Shown here one piece after another: positions 43,006 to 52,081 of a DNA stretch of 64,000 bases. Within the stretch, counting starts at the first letter, position 1. Each line of letters opens with the position of its first letter. The position numbers and the translations under genes were made by a program. Under the pieces are notes generated by a model that worked only from the letters and a program-made list of their open reading frames with translations, searched no databases and was not told where the DNA came from. Source of the DNA: Clostridium amylolyticum (lineage in GTDB: Bacteria; Bacillota; Clostridia; Clostridiales; Clostridiaceae); assembly GCF_900142075.1 (NCBI RefSeq), contig NZ_FQZO01000008.1, forward strand, positions 104,006 to 168,005, written 5' to 3'.

Positions 43006-43740
43006 TTATTTCTTTATTGCAGATACAAGTAACATCATTGGTCTACGCAATTCATCCAACATTCCAGGAATAGTGTACAGTAAATTTTCTTCTGGTTTTG
43101 GTTCAACAAGTCCTTTTATTTCAAACCCCGCTTTTATAAGGTTGTTTAAATATGTTGTCAATGTTCTATGATATTTTATTACTTCTTCGCCTAAAAAGTT
43201 TGCATTACGAACACCTTCCGTAAAATATCGGTCAACTGGCCAATGCACGATATTGCCTTTGTCATCATAATACCAATCCTGTGTCCCTTGTGCGGTAAAA
43301 ATCGGATGCTCTACAGAGAAAATAAATTCTCCGCCATTTAAAATACACTTGCTTATTTTACTTAAAATATCATCAAAGGATTGAATATAATGAAGTGCTA
43401 ATGAACTTATAACCACATCAAAGGAATTGTCAGGGAAATCAATATCCTCTATAGGCATACATATATACTGGATATTTTCTGATTTTGTTTTGTTACTTGC
43501 TTCATTTAACATCTTTTGTGAAATATCAACTCCAATGACCGACTTTGCACCATTTTCTATGGCATATTGACAATGCCACCCAAAACCACAGCCTAAATCT
43601 AAAACCCTTTTACCTTGAAAATCTGGTAACATTTTTTTAAGTTCATGCCACTCTCCAGCACCTTCAAGTCCACTTTTCGAACGGTTCATATTACTGTATT
43701 TATCAAAAAAACTTTTATCATCATATTTGTTTTGCTTCAT
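43006..43740 (-). CDS. Class I SAM-dependent methyltransferase
   Basis: About 244 residues. Motif I VLDLGCGFGWHCQYA, motif II VIGVDISQKML, then VVISSLALHYIQ and FSVEHP. UbiE/Methyltransf_11 type. GGAGG lies before the ATG at 43740. It directly follows the ABC-F gene (20 nt from its stop), so co-transcription is likely. Substrate unknown. Confidence 0.85.
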   Translation of the reverse strand: MKQNKYDDKSFFDKYSNMNRSKSGLEGAGEWHELKKMLPDFQGKRVLDLGCGFGWHCQYAIENGAKSVIGVDISQKMLNEASNKTKSENIQYICMPIEDIDFPDNSFDVVISSLALHYIQSFDDILSKISKCILNGGEFIFSVEHPIFTAQGTQDWYYDDKGNIVHWPVDRYFTEGVRNANFLGEEVIKYHRTLTTYLNNLIKAGFEIKGLVEPKPEENLLYTIPGMLDELRRPMMLLVSAIKK

Positions 43741-43760
43741 TTTTATTACCTCCATTCTTA

Positions 43761-45311
43761 CTATTTAGTTGTCCATTCCTCACAATTCCATACATCTGTT
43801 ACCACGTCATTATAGAATTCAGGCTCGTGGCAGACTAGGAGGATGCTGCCTTTATATGCTTTCAGGGCTCTTTTTAACTCTTCCTTGGCGTCTACATCTA
43901 GATGATTTGTTGGCTCGTCTAGAATCAAAATATTAGTTGGCTTGTTTAGAAGCTTACAAAGCCTTACTTTTGCTTGTTCTCCACCACTTAAGATATCCAT
44001 GGTACTTGCAATATGCTCTCTAGTCAACCCGCACCTAGCAAGCTTTGTTCTTATCTGAGTTTGACTATCCTTGGGAAACTCATCCCATAATTCTTTTATC
44101 ACAAATTTCTTTGTAACCTCTTCCTTCACTTCCTGCTGGAAATAACCGATATGCTGAAGTACTCCTAAAGTTACCTCTCCGTCTATAGGATTCAATAAGC
44201 CTATCAAACTCTTTAAAAGTGTAGTTTTGCCTATTCCATTAGCACCTACAAGAGCAATCTTCTCCCCCCTCATCATTTTTAAATTTAATGGAGAAGTCAA
44301 TGCTCTTTCATAGCCAATGACTAAATCTTTTGTTTCAAAGATTAAACTTCCAGAAGGACTAGCTTCTTGAAATATGAAATGTGGTTTAGGCTTGTTTTTT
44401 ACTATTTCTATTCTTTGGATTTTGTTAAGCTTCTTCTCCCTTGCCTTTGCCATAGCAGCTGTAGATGCCCTAACTTTATTCTTTCTTATATAATCCTCAA
44501 GACTTTCAATTTCCTTCTGTTGTTTATTATAGTCTATTAATATCTGTGTTTTTCTCTCTTCATACAATTTTAGGAACTTTTCATAGTTGCCCACATATCT
44601 AGTTAATTTTTTATTTTCTAAATGATAAACCACATTGATAACACTATTTAAAAATGCATTATCATGGGAGATTATTATAAAAGCATTTTCATAGTTTGAT
44701 AAATATTCCTTGAGCCACTCTATATTCTCCTCATCTAAGTGATTTGTTGGCTCATCCAAAAGCAAAACATCAGGTTTTTCTAGAAGCAATTTTCCAAGCA
44801 ATATCTTACTCCTCTGTCCACCACTTAATTGCGAGGTTTCTCTATCCAGCAAATCTTTAAACCCAAGACCTGTGGCTATTCCTTCTATCTTAGATTCTAT
44901 GGAATAAAAATCATCTTTCTCTAAGGTTTCCTGTAATACTCCTATTTTGCTAAGGGCCTTCTCCATTTCTTCCCCAGCCATGGCACTCATATTTTCATAT
45001 AGCTTATTTAAATTTTTCTCTATATTAAAAAGCTCTGTAAAAGCTGTCCGCAAATACATCCTCACTGTATCCTCATCTCTAAGCTTCACATTTTGGTCCA
45101 TATAGCCAACTAAAACTTTCCTGTTCCACTCTATAGTTCCTTGATCCGGCAATATTTCATGGGTAATCAGCTTTAGAAAGGTAGTCTTCCCCTCCCCATT
45201 GGCACCAACTAGTCCAATGTGCTCTCTATTTAATAAATTAAAAGATACATCATTAAAAATCTGTTTATCCCCAAATCCCTGTGACATGTTAGTCACTTTC
45301 AAAATACTCAT
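43761..45311 (-). CDS. ABC-F ATPase (YfmM-like), copy 1
   Basis: 516 residues, two ABC cassettes and no membrane segment: Walker A GANGEGKTT and GANGIGKTT, signatures LSGGQ and LSGGE, Walker B LLLDEP and ILDEP, with a linker rich in basic helices (EKKLNKIQRIEIVKNKPKP). ABC-F proteins act on the ribosome, some giving antibiotic resistance. The last 40 or so residues are identical to the paralogue at 52397, while the rest is clearly diverged. Followed by a methyltransferase. Confidence 0.92.
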   Translation of the reverse strand: MSILKVTNMSQGFGDKQIFNDVSFNLLNREHIGLVGANGEGKTTFLKLITHEILPDQGTIEWNRKVLVGYMDQNVKLRDEDTVRMYLRTAFTELFNIEKNLNKLYENMSAMAGEEMEKALSKIGVLQETLEKDDFYSIESKIEGIATGLGFKDLLDRETSQLSGGQRSKILLGKLLLEKPDVLLLDEPTNHLDEENIEWLKEYLSNYENAFIIISHDNAFLNSVINVVYHLENKKLTRYVGNYEKFLKLYEERKTQILIDYNKQQKEIESLEDYIRKNKVRASTAAMAKAREKKLNKIQRIEIVKNKPKPHFIFQEASPSGSLIFETKDLVIGYERALTSPLNLKMMRGEKIALVGANGIGKTTLLKSLIGLLNPIDGEVTLGVLQHIGYFQQEVKEEVTKKFVIKELWDEFPKDSQTQIRTKLARCGLTREHIASTMDILSGGEQAKVRLCKLLNKPTNILILDEPTNHLDVDAKEELKRALKAYKGSILLVCHEPEFYNDVVTDVWNCEEWTTK

Positions 45312-45460
45312 TTGTTATTTCCCCTCTTTTCTTTCATTTCTAACATTGTTATTTTCCATTGCTTCAAGAGAAAAGCATTCATAACAAATCATCTATTTTA
45401 AATTACCATGTTCTATTTCAAAACTACAAGCTCATAAACATTTCTGTAAAGATCTTTATC

Positions 45461-45505
45461 AAAAAAGCAGATGATACAACCTATAAACTAAGTAATATCA
45501 TCTGC
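45461..45505 (-). terminator. Terminator of the CD3324-family gene
   Basis: GCAGATGATA (45467-45476) pairs with TATCATCTGC (45496-45505); on the minus strand a TTTTTT run follows. It lies 7 nt after the stop at 45512. Confidence 0.85.
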
Positions 45506-45511
45506 TCATAT

Positions 45512-45799
45512 TCACGGGGAATATTCTTCCCTATTTTTGTACAATCTCAATATTCTTCTTATACTGGCCTCGCTTAAATAAAAGGTACCGGATAATTCCT
45601 TTACAGAAGTTCCCTCTTTATATTTGCACATAATCTTTCTATTTCTAATATCCAGCTCCTTCAAGGCTCCACTGTTCTCTCCCCAAGTCTTTTTATTTTC
45701 ATCTTTCCTTGGGATATATAGATATTCTCCATCTATATATTCTTGAATTATTTTCAATATTTCCTCTGGAAGTATATTTTGCGCTTTTTCATATCTCAT
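45512..45799 (-). CDS. CD3324-family helix-turn-helix protein
   Basis: 95 residues: YEKAQNILPEEILKIIQEYI, GEYLYIPRKDE, and a C-terminal helix-turn-helix (GTSVKELSGTFYLSEASIRRIL). The group is Mor/CD3324-like and presumed to bind DNA. AAAGGAG before the ATG. Its leader contains the alternative-pairing segment at 45840-45931. Confidence 0.82.
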   Translation of the reverse strand: MRYEKAQNILPEEILKIIQEYIDGEYLYIPRKDENKKTWGENSGALKELDIRNRKIMCKYKEGTSVKELSGTFYLSEASIRRILRLYKNREEYSP

Positions 45800-45839
45800 A
45801 AATCATTGCTCCTTTATCTACAATTATTCTGTAAATAAG

Positions 45840-45931
45840 GCACAACGATTAATAAAACATATATATCAAATTAATCTTTTAAATCAGCTCTGAACAACTT
45901 GTTTCATGTCTTACAATCGTTGTGCAGAGCT
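45840..45931 (-). promoter_or_regulatory. Leader with two mutually exclusive hairpins
   Basis: GCACAACGATT (45840-45850) is the exact reverse complement of AATCGTTGTGC (45915-45925). The latter overlaps 45919-45931, which also pairs with AGCTCTGAACAAC (45886-45898) with one mismatch. Only one pairing can exist at a time. It sits upstream of the CD3324-family gene. An attenuator-like switch or a small inverted-repeat element are the two readings. Confidence 0.4.
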
Positions 45932-46270
45932 AACTACAGCGTTGTTTTTTTCACTCACTTTAATCACCTCATTATAAATTATCAATTCCCTATAAGTAAA
46001 ATTATATCTCAATTCAATTAAATTATAAAGTTAATTTCATTATAGAACTGACAATAGATATATGCTAAATCAATAAGCATAAATATAATATACTGCAATT
46101 ATATTTCAAATATCTTACAAGTTCAATTTTACAAAATCCTATTTTAAATTTTTTCTTCAATATATCACTATACTTAATATTAAAATTATGCTATACTATG
46201 AAATTTCATTTATAGTAAGGCATAATTTAAGAAAATGATGAATTATTCATGCAACACAATCCAAAAAGTC
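45932..46270. other. AT-rich intergenic region
   Basis: No ORF with an SD and no strong hairpin seen; only promoter-like TATACTAT at about 46191-46198. Confidence 0.35.
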
Positions 46271-46813
46271 TTATTTGTTTGACAAAAAGATAAAATGGTC
46301 ATCTGGCTTCCAAACATGCTCAGGTCCAGCAACATATCCGCGCAACCACAATACGCCATCGATTCGTCTCAAATAGAAGCCTTTCGGGAAATCTTCATCT
46401 TCAGTTAATATCTCCGATGCTATTGTGATAGAGCCGTATGGAGCTTGATGCTCTAAGGAAGGCTTCCCCAAATAACCTTCGGGCTGGTCCAGATACTGTA
46501 ATCTCAGGTGAGGTCCTAGTTCAAGCGGACACATATCCAAACCAACCTCGCTGGCCCTTTTAAAGATTTGATCAGTAGTGGCTCCCTCAAGAAATCCAAG
46601 GTCATAAACGGTGAGCTCGACGGTCTTCAGACTGCACGTTAAATCTGAGGTAGTAAAATTATCATCAGCAAATAAGCTCTTTGAATACTCATTCATCAAA
46701 ATGGAGTGTTCTTGAAACTTCTGGATAAGCTGCGATTTTGTAAGTCCGCCTATCTCAACTCTTCTTACAATAGTTGGACAATCAGGGTATATCTTCTCAT
46801 TTTCAATGCTCAT
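46271..46813 (-). CDS. Conserved hypothetical protein, higher GC than its surroundings
   Basis: 180 residues with GAGGAGGG before the ATG. The C-terminal half (RASEVGLDMCPLELGPHLRL, APYGSITIASEILTEDEDF, KGFYLRRIDGVLWLRGYVAG) looks like a compact globular domain known from other Firmicutes, but I cannot name the family. The base composition is visibly richer in G and C than the flanking DNA, which suggests horizontal transfer. Beside it lie a DUF2992 relic and an intergenic gap. Confidence 0.65.
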   Translation of the reverse strand: MSIENEKIYPDCPTIVRRVEIGGLTKSQLIQKFQEHSILMNEYSKSLFADDNFTTSDLTCSLKTVELTVYDLGFLEGATTDQIFKRASEVGLDMCPLELGPHLRLQYLDQPEGYLGKPSLEHQAPYGSITIASEILTEDEDFPKGFYLRRIDGVLWLRGYVAGPEHVWKPDDHFIFLSNK

Positions 46814-46854
46814 TACTATCCCTCCTCAGAATGCTAAAAATCATAAAATCAAAT

Positions 46855-46985
46855 TTAAGATTGATAAACCTCTTCATCTTTAGGTTCTGCTCCAAAGTTA
46901 GTTTACATACTTTATAACCATCATTCTCATGTTGCTCAAATATACCTATCCAAAAAGGTTCATTAAAAAAAACTGTTAATGAATC
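46855..46985 (-). pseudogene. DUF2992 (YjdF-like) gene relic with frameshift
   Basis: On the minus strand LTVFFNEPFWIGIFEQHEND leads to YKVCKLT; then a shift of one base is needed to continue as FGAEPKDEEVYQS and a stop. This is the N-terminal half of the DUF2992/YjdF family. The start codon and the C-terminal half are missing. It lies between the genes at 46271 and 47128. Confidence 0.7.
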
Positions 46986-47127
46986 CTATAAGAAGATCCC
47001 AAACTAGTTTTGCCTTATATTGAATACAGACTACCATGTCATGAATTATAAAATTAATGACATCTCTAGAATCTTTACTAGTGAACAATAAAAGAAGAAT
47101 GTGAAGTAAAATATCATCATATAATGC

Positions 47128-48063
47128 TTATAATGCGGTGTATCCGGCACTCATACACAACCATTCGACGATGTAATCAAACCTCTCTTTTGTCAGTCCA
47201 TGGCCACCATTATATCTCTTATGACATAATTTATTATGAGCCCCATATTTTGCATATGATGGACGAGCTTGTTCAACAATAAAGTCTGCATCCCTCGAGT
47301 ATTTGTCTTCATTCGCAGAGACAATCAATAACGGTCTTGGAGCAATACAGTATACTAAATCAAATATATCATAGCTTTTGTTGAAACACGGAATCACGCT
47401 TGCCAGTTCAATACCCACATCATTTAACATTCGGTTCTCATAGGTGCATGCGCTTCCACTTGCACAGCTAAAACAAATCCGTTCATCTAATGCAGACAAG
47501 AATAGCACGGTATTTCCACCATAAGAATGCCCCAGTGTGCCAATTTTTTTATTATCAGTAAAAGTAAGTTCAGACAGTAAAGTTACACCATTCATAGCGT
47601 CAAGCAGTACTTTTTTCATCAGATTATCACCCTTTAAGATACGGTAACACATTTCATTTAAATGTTGAAAAAAATCCTCATCTCCTGGTAGAGGTACTAT
47701 CCCCTGCGCATTTTTCCGTCTCTCTTCAAAGCATATCGAATCAGGTGCTAAAACAACAAATCCCTTTCTCGCTAATTCTGGTCCAAATGCCTGCAAGGGA
47801 TTACCAGCTAACCCGCACACCTCACTTTTCCCTAAATGACGCTCGCTGTTATGCTGGTGATTTATTAGTATTGCAGGATTATTATTAAGAACTTCGGGAA
47901 TTAAAAGAAAGGCAATGACTGTATCTCCATTGGAGTTATACTCAATAAGCTGTCTCTCATACCCAGCTTCTTTTATGGATTCTATTATCCTGTATTCAAT
48001 TGAAGCTGCTATATCATCAGCTTTAATACCAATAATTTCAGAAATCCTTGACTTCAAGTCCAT
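47128..48063 (-). CDS. Alpha/beta-hydrolase (dienelactone hydrolase-like/acetyl-esterase type)
   Basis: 311 residues. Nucleophile elbow GHSYGG (Ser180), acid in SANEDKYSRD and histidine in NGGHGL make a complete triad; the oxyanion region HQHNSERHLGKSEVCG resembles the large DLH/peptidase-like esterases. Substrate unknown. GGAGG before the ATG. Single gene of slightly higher GC. Confidence 0.82.
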   Translation of the reverse strand: MDLKSRISEIIGIKADDIAASIEYRIIESIKEAGYERQLIEYNSNGDTVIAFLLIPEVLNNNPAILINHQHNSERHLGKSEVCGLAGNPLQAFGPELARKGFVVLAPDSICFEERRKNAQGIVPLPGDEDFFQHLNEMCYRILKGDNLMKKVLLDAMNGVTLLSELTFTDNKKIGTLGHSYGGNTVLFLSALDERICFSCASGSACTYENRMLNDVGIELASVIPCFNKSYDIFDLVYCIAPRPLLIVSANEDKYSRDADFIVEQARPSYAKYGAHNKLCHKRYNGGHGLTKERFDYIVEWLCMSAGYTAL

Positions 48064-48141
48064 CGTCTAAACCTCCACTAATATAAATAATCTTCCCTTC
48101 GCAGTTTTTTACGATTCTGTCTTAATTACTTCTAATTATAC

Positions 48142-49257
48142 TCATTTTTTCCCATATGTAATTAATTGTCCTTGTACTTTTAAAAATGATTTTCTACTTT
48201 CTGTATTCCTAAAATACTCAGCTATTTTAGATTGCATTACAATATATGCTTCTGCCTCAACTCTAGGAATTCCTCTATTCATCAATAGTTCAATTGTATT
48301 TTCTTGATTTGATATGCTAAAAGACCTATCCCACCCGTTAATTTCAATGAAGTCTTGTACTTTTTCATGATAATTCTTCATATCAGGATTTACATACATT
48401 ACTTTATCATTCATACGAATATCAATATCATGCAAACCTAATTGTTGCATATAAAACGGCAATCTCATTCCTATTGCATAGTCTCTACCCTCACACACCA
48501 GTTCTTTCCTCCATACATTATGAAAATCAAAAGTTGTGCAAAGATAATCATAACCTATTTCATCAATATATAATCCATCATTTTCAAATTCCCTATTAAC
48601 ATCTACACAAACAACAAGCCCATTTTTCTTAACAGAAGCTATCATTTTTTTCAATATTTCCATTGCTTTATTCGCATGTCGTAGTCAAGCCTGGCAAATA
48701 GCCATGTCATATCTACTATCTATTTCAAGAGAATATAAATCTGATACTATAAATTTTGCTTTAAAATTAGTATTATTAAAATTTAATTTAGCTTTATTAG
48801 TGAAATATTCATTATCAACTCCTGTGTAGGTACTTCCCTCTGGCAAAAGCTCAAGTAGCTTAATTCCTAATTGACCCTCACCACATCTATATTCTATAAC
48901 ATCTATTGGCGAAGTTATATTCCAAACATTTTCTATAAGAAACTTTAGATAATCATCATTCCAAAAATACTTTCTATTCTTATATAACTTATCTATTTTG
49001 TCATTCCAACTATCCCTATTATCTGTATCCCTTGGCATATATACTTGCTGTAGAAGCGGCTTAAGACCTAATAGCTCGTCAACAGAAACATTAAAATATT
49101 CCGCTATGCTTGGCAATAAGGTGATATCAGGCATTGTTACTCCAGTCTCCCATTTACTAACTGATTGAAAGGATACCCCCAGCACATCCGCCAAATCTTG
49201 TTGCGCTATTCCTCTATTTTTCCTCAATTCTGCTATTTTAAGTTTAATTGTTGTCAT
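48142..49257 (-). pseudogene. XRE regulator-methyltransferase fusion interrupted by an in-frame TGA
   Basis: One 371-codon frame from ATG 49257 to 48142 carries an N-terminal helix-turn-helix (GIAQQDLADVLGVSFQSVSKWE) and a SAM methyltransferase domain. It is split by TGA at 48685-48687: AICQA-stop-LRHANKAMEILKKMI, with sequence on both sides in the same frame and of the expected family. Motif I reads EYRCGEGQLG, where a Gly is usual instead of Arg, a second sign of decay. Either a nonsense mutation or a sequencing error; as it stands, two products of 190 and 173 residues could form. Confidence 0.8.
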
Positions 49258-49495
49258 ATAACGCCCCCCCTTGAACTTGATAATTTAATGCTAACATGAG
49301 CATTAACTCAAATCCATAACGTAAAATGAGAAATAACTCGCACATTAGTTGAAAAGATATCGCCTATATGGGTAATATAAGAAGTTCTTATTGGTATTAC
49401 AGCTTTAAGTATATACTAAGTAAAAATATATTTAAAAAATATAGAACCGCAGTAATCTTTTTTATTATTACTACTGCATCAATTAAATAATCGAA

Positions 49496-49540
49496 AATAG
49501 TGTATATGAAAATATACATTATATTCCCATATACACTATT
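49496..49540 (-). terminator. Terminator after the AraC/SHOCT pair
   Basis: AATAGTGTATATG and CATATACACTATT are perfect arms; on the minus strand TTTT follows. Confidence 0.8.
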
Positions 49541-49543
49541 ACT

Positions 49544-49642
49544 TTATAATCCTAAAAGTTCTTTTTTCTTTGCATCAAATTCTTCTTGTGTTAATGCTCC
49601 CATATCTAATAATTGTTTATATTTAATTAATTTATCATACAT
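49544..49642 (-). CDS. SHOCT-domain micro-ORF
   Basis: 32 codons: YDKLIKYKQLLDMGALTQEE followed by FDAKKKELLGL, a complete SHOCT motif. The ATG is 8 nt after the AraC stop at 49651 with no clear SD, so it depends on coupling or is the remaining tail of a longer SHOCT protein. The terminator at 49496-49540 follows directly. Confidence 0.5.
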   Translation of the reverse strand: MYDKLIKYKQLLDMGALTQEEFDAKKKELLGL

Positions 49643-49650
49643 TTTAATTA

Positions 49651-50523
49651 TTATCTTTTCATAACTGGTATCCAAATCTCGCTTTTGAAGGTTGGTGAAG
49701 TTACATCTTTATTCTCATTCCATAATATTTCTGGTCCTTCTGTCTGTTCGTAGTTTGATGATGGAAACCATTCTGCATATATACGTCCCCAGATATTTTG
49801 GAGTGTATCTGGAAATGGTCCTACAGCTTCAAATACCGCCCATGTTGATGCAGAAACTTTAAGTTGTGTTAAGTTAGCTGGACACTCCCTTGTTGTAGCC
49901 ACTCCAATAAAATGGTCAAGTTCTCCCTTTTCCTCCATTCTCCCTTCTGAAAAGTTAGTGGACGCACTTATTATACCTTTCGGTTCTATATTAGAAAGTT
50001 CTTTAAGTTGATGAATGATTTCTTGGTTTAAACTTTGCCACATTACTGCAATCTCTGGATTAACTCCATTAAATATAATAGGCACTCTTTTCTTAATACC
50101 AACAATGTTAAATGATTCTTTTTCTACTATTCTATAGTTCATTTCATTTCCCCCTTTAATTGATAATTGAAAGGTCATTCTTGGATATGCCTTCAATGAT
50201 TGACCATTTAGTCTTGCTTCAGAAGGTGTTATACCATGCAAGTTTTGAAAGGCTCTTGTAAATGAGTCAGGTGAACTATACCCGTATTTAATGGCTATAT
50301 CAATTATCCTAAGGTTGCTATTATTAAGTTCAAAAGCTGCAATGGTAAGGCGTCTTCTGCGAATATATTCCGACAGTGAAATACCTACGAGAAAAGAAAA
50401 TATTCTTTGAAAATGATATTCAGAGCAAAAGGCCAATCTAGCTACTTCTTTTAAATCAATATCATTAGCAAGGTTCTCCTCAATATAACTTAATGCATTA
50501 TTCATTCCTCTTACTGAATCCAT
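49651..50523 (-). CDS. AraC-family regulator with GyrI-like effector domain
   Basis: 290 residues. Two helix-turn-helix motifs at the N-terminus (LKEVARLAFCSEYHFQRIFS and IIDIAIKYGYSSPDSFTRAF) and a GyrI/SOUL-type ligand-binding domain at the C-terminus (MNYRIVEKESFNIVGIKKRV, VFEAVGPFPDTLQNIWGRIY). This Rob/BmrR-like build senses small hydrophobic compounds. AAGGAG before the ATG. Confidence 0.92.
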   Translation of the reverse strand: MDSVRGMNNALSYIEENLANDIDLKEVARLAFCSEYHFQRIFSFLVGISLSEYIRRRRLTIAAFELNNSNLRIIDIAIKYGYSSPDSFTRAFQNLHGITPSEARLNGQSLKAYPRMTFQLSIKGGNEMNYRIVEKESFNIVGIKKRVPIIFNGVNPEIAVMWQSLNQEIIHQLKELSNIEPKGIISASTNFSEGRMEEKGELDHFIGVATTRECPANLTQLKVSASTWAVFEAVGPFPDTLQNIWGRIYAEWFPSSNYEQTEGPEILWNENKDVTSPTFKSEIWIPVMKR

Positions 50524-50620
50524 TTAGTGACCGCTCCTTTCATTAATAGAATATCAGAAATCACAAAAACATATCCGACTTATCCTGTTCAATTATGTGG
50601 GGTTTCTCTATTAAATAAAA

Positions 50621-50667
50621 AATATAAGACAGCAATAATACCTGTTGATATTACTGCTGTCTATATT
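50621..50667. repeat. Hairpin repeat, copy 2
   Basis: AATATA.GACAGCA pairs with TGCTGTC.TATATT. The core matches 42869-42908. Both copies lie in the accessory region, each upstream (minus-strand sense) of a regulator or methyltransferase gene. Confidence 0.65.
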
Positions 50668-50710
50668 CTATCATTTAAAACACAAAACACTTATCTATAA
50701 TTTGATTTAT

Positions 50711-50750
50711 TTAAACAATTTTAGTTGTCCAACTCTCACAACATAAGATG
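50711..50750 (-). pseudogene. Relic of an ABC-F gene 3' end
   Basis: The minus strand reads CCESWTTKIV then TAA, matching the ABC-F endings (NCEEWTTKIV) and, at DNA level, the run ACAATTTTAGTTGTCCA at 52399-52415. About 40 nt remain. The rest of 50524-50898 is AT-rich with nothing else recognised. Confidence 0.5.
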
Positions 50751-50898
50751 TGTTTTTATTTATTAATTTTCCTTATTTATAAGGCAACTTAAACTATTGT
50801 TGGTCATATAGCCTAATGTGGTATTAATTGTATTTTAAGTAAGTGTATTCAATTTGCCATTAATTATATACTTAACTTATTTATCTATAAAATCGTAT

Positions 50899-51420
50899 TT
50901 AACAATCATACCAAAATACTTTAGGAGCGCATTCCAAATTACTCTCAACTTTAATGAATTGAAATAATATATCAATATCACTTCTTCCAATATGTACTCC
51001 ATTATCTACATCATAAAATTGAGTTATATTCACTTTATATACTCCATTATCTATCTTAAATCTAAACTTATCACAATATTTATCTGGAACTTTTTCATCT
51101 TTAAATTGTGCTGCCATTGTTAAACATGTATACTCAACAAAACACAATTCACTATTATCAACTTTTATATATCCAGTATCTTTTCTAAAACAATCACTTT
51201 CTACAATAGAATCACCAAACTCAACACGTATTTTCCAATCATCTTCTATACCTTCATTAGTCATCTGCATAACTAAAATATTTCCTTGCTCTGTTTCCTT
51301 AATAAAGTGATTTTTTAACATTTTTAAATCCCAGTCTTCATCAACATATGATAAATATCTGTTTGTATTAACAATTGCTAAGAAATTTGTATCTCCTACA
51401 TTAAAATTCAAGTCCACCAT
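50899..51420 (-). CDS. Hypothetical protein
   Basis: 173 residues, acidic, beta-rich in appearance (FLAIVNTNRYLSYVDEDWDL, FRFKIDNGVYKVNITQFYDV), with four or five cysteines and no membrane segment. Such single genes in accessory DNA sometimes encode immunity proteins, but I see no matching toxin. GAGAGGTG precedes the ATG. Family not recognised. Confidence 0.55.
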   Translation of the reverse strand: MVDLNFNVGDTNFLAIVNTNRYLSYVDEDWDLKMLKNHFIKETEQGNILVMQMTNEGIEDDWKIRVEFGDSIVESDCFRKDTGYIKVDNSELCFVEYTCLTMAAQFKDEKVPDKYCDKFRFKIDNGVYKVNITQFYDVDNGVHIGRSDIDILFQFIKVESNLECAPKVFWYDC

Positions 51421-51554
51421 TTAACCTCACACCTCTCATTTTATCTTTTCAATAATTATATAATAAAAGGAATCACATTTCACTAAGTCTTAAATTTATA
51501 AATTCACTTTTTAATTTTTAGTTAGTTTTTAATATTACATAAGCTGTATTTTAT

Positions 51555-51700
51555 TTTTTATATGTTATTGTACTTGACATAAGAATTATGCTATACTATC
51601 CAAGTAAAATTTCGTAACCGTAGAAGTGGATGGCTACGGTGGTTGTACGTTTTCCACCTTGGGCTATTGGTGAATTTTCATCATAGCTTAAGGGGGTGGT
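51555..51700 (+). promoter_or_regulatory. Structured leader of the small membrane protein
   Basis: A promoter-like TATACTAT lies at about 51592-51599. Downstream CCGTAG pairs with CTACGG (51618-51639), GGTGG with CCACC (51638-51658; overlapping the first stem) and GCTAT with ATAGC (51664-51688). The SD AAGGGGG follows at 51690-51696. Overlapping stems imply alternative folds. Confidence 0.45.
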
Positions 51701-51701
51701 A

Positions 51702-51884
51702 TTGGATATGATACTAATTTCTTTTATGGCTTTACTTGCAGCAATAGTTATTTTGCTTATAATTATTGCTTTAAGACCAACTTCAAAATTTTGTGATTTT
51801 GAAATGAATATTAGTGTTAAAAGTCTTAAAATTAAATTTAAGACAAATGAAAAAAGTGCTCCGTCCACCAAACGTAAGCACTAA
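51702..51884 (+). CDS. Small single-pass membrane protein
   Basis: About 58-60 residues: one hydrophobic helix (ISFMALLAAIVILLIIIALR) followed by a beta-like stretch (FCDFEMNISVKSLKIKFKT) and a basic end (SAPSTKRKH). The SD AAGGGGG allows a TTG at 51702 or the ATG at 51708. Proteins of this build are frequent but uncharacterised. With its long structured leader it could also be a type I toxin-like peptide. Terminator-like hairpin at 51949-51973. Confidence 0.55.
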   Translation: MDMILISFMALLAAIVILLIIIALRPTSKFCDFEMNISVKSLKIKFKTNEKSAPSTKRKH

Positions 51885-51948
51885 TTTCTCAGTTATCTTC
51901 TTTTAGATAAATCCAATAGCCCTAAAACTAAAAAACGTTCTAGGATTG

Positions 51949-51973
51949 GCTTAGTGTTACCAGCACTAAGCCT
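51949..51973 (+). terminator. Hairpin downstream of the small membrane protein
   Basis: GGCTTAGTG and CACTAAGCC are perfect arms around TTACCAG, followed by a T-rich stretch. The same DNA is open in the frame of the preceding gene (see findings). Confidence 0.55.
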
Positions 51974-52081
51974 CTTCTTATTTATATTATATCAAATATT
52001 CTTTAAAAATAAACCTTTAATTTTATACTGTGCAATTATTATTCTAATGTCCTTTATGCTTTTCTTTCTTTTTCGTCTGCT

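Noticed and set aside
45840..45925. A miniature transposable element
   Set aside because: The inverted ends are only 11 bp and no target-site duplication is visible; kept only as an alternative to the switch-like reading.
48685..48687. Selenocysteine at the TGA codon
   Set aside because: No selenoprotein family matches, the site is not a Cys position in the family as I know it, and no clear bacterial SECIS hairpin follows.
51596..51871. A 91-codon minus-strand frame
   Set aside because: It is antisense to the small membrane protein and its leader; no SD, unnatural composition.
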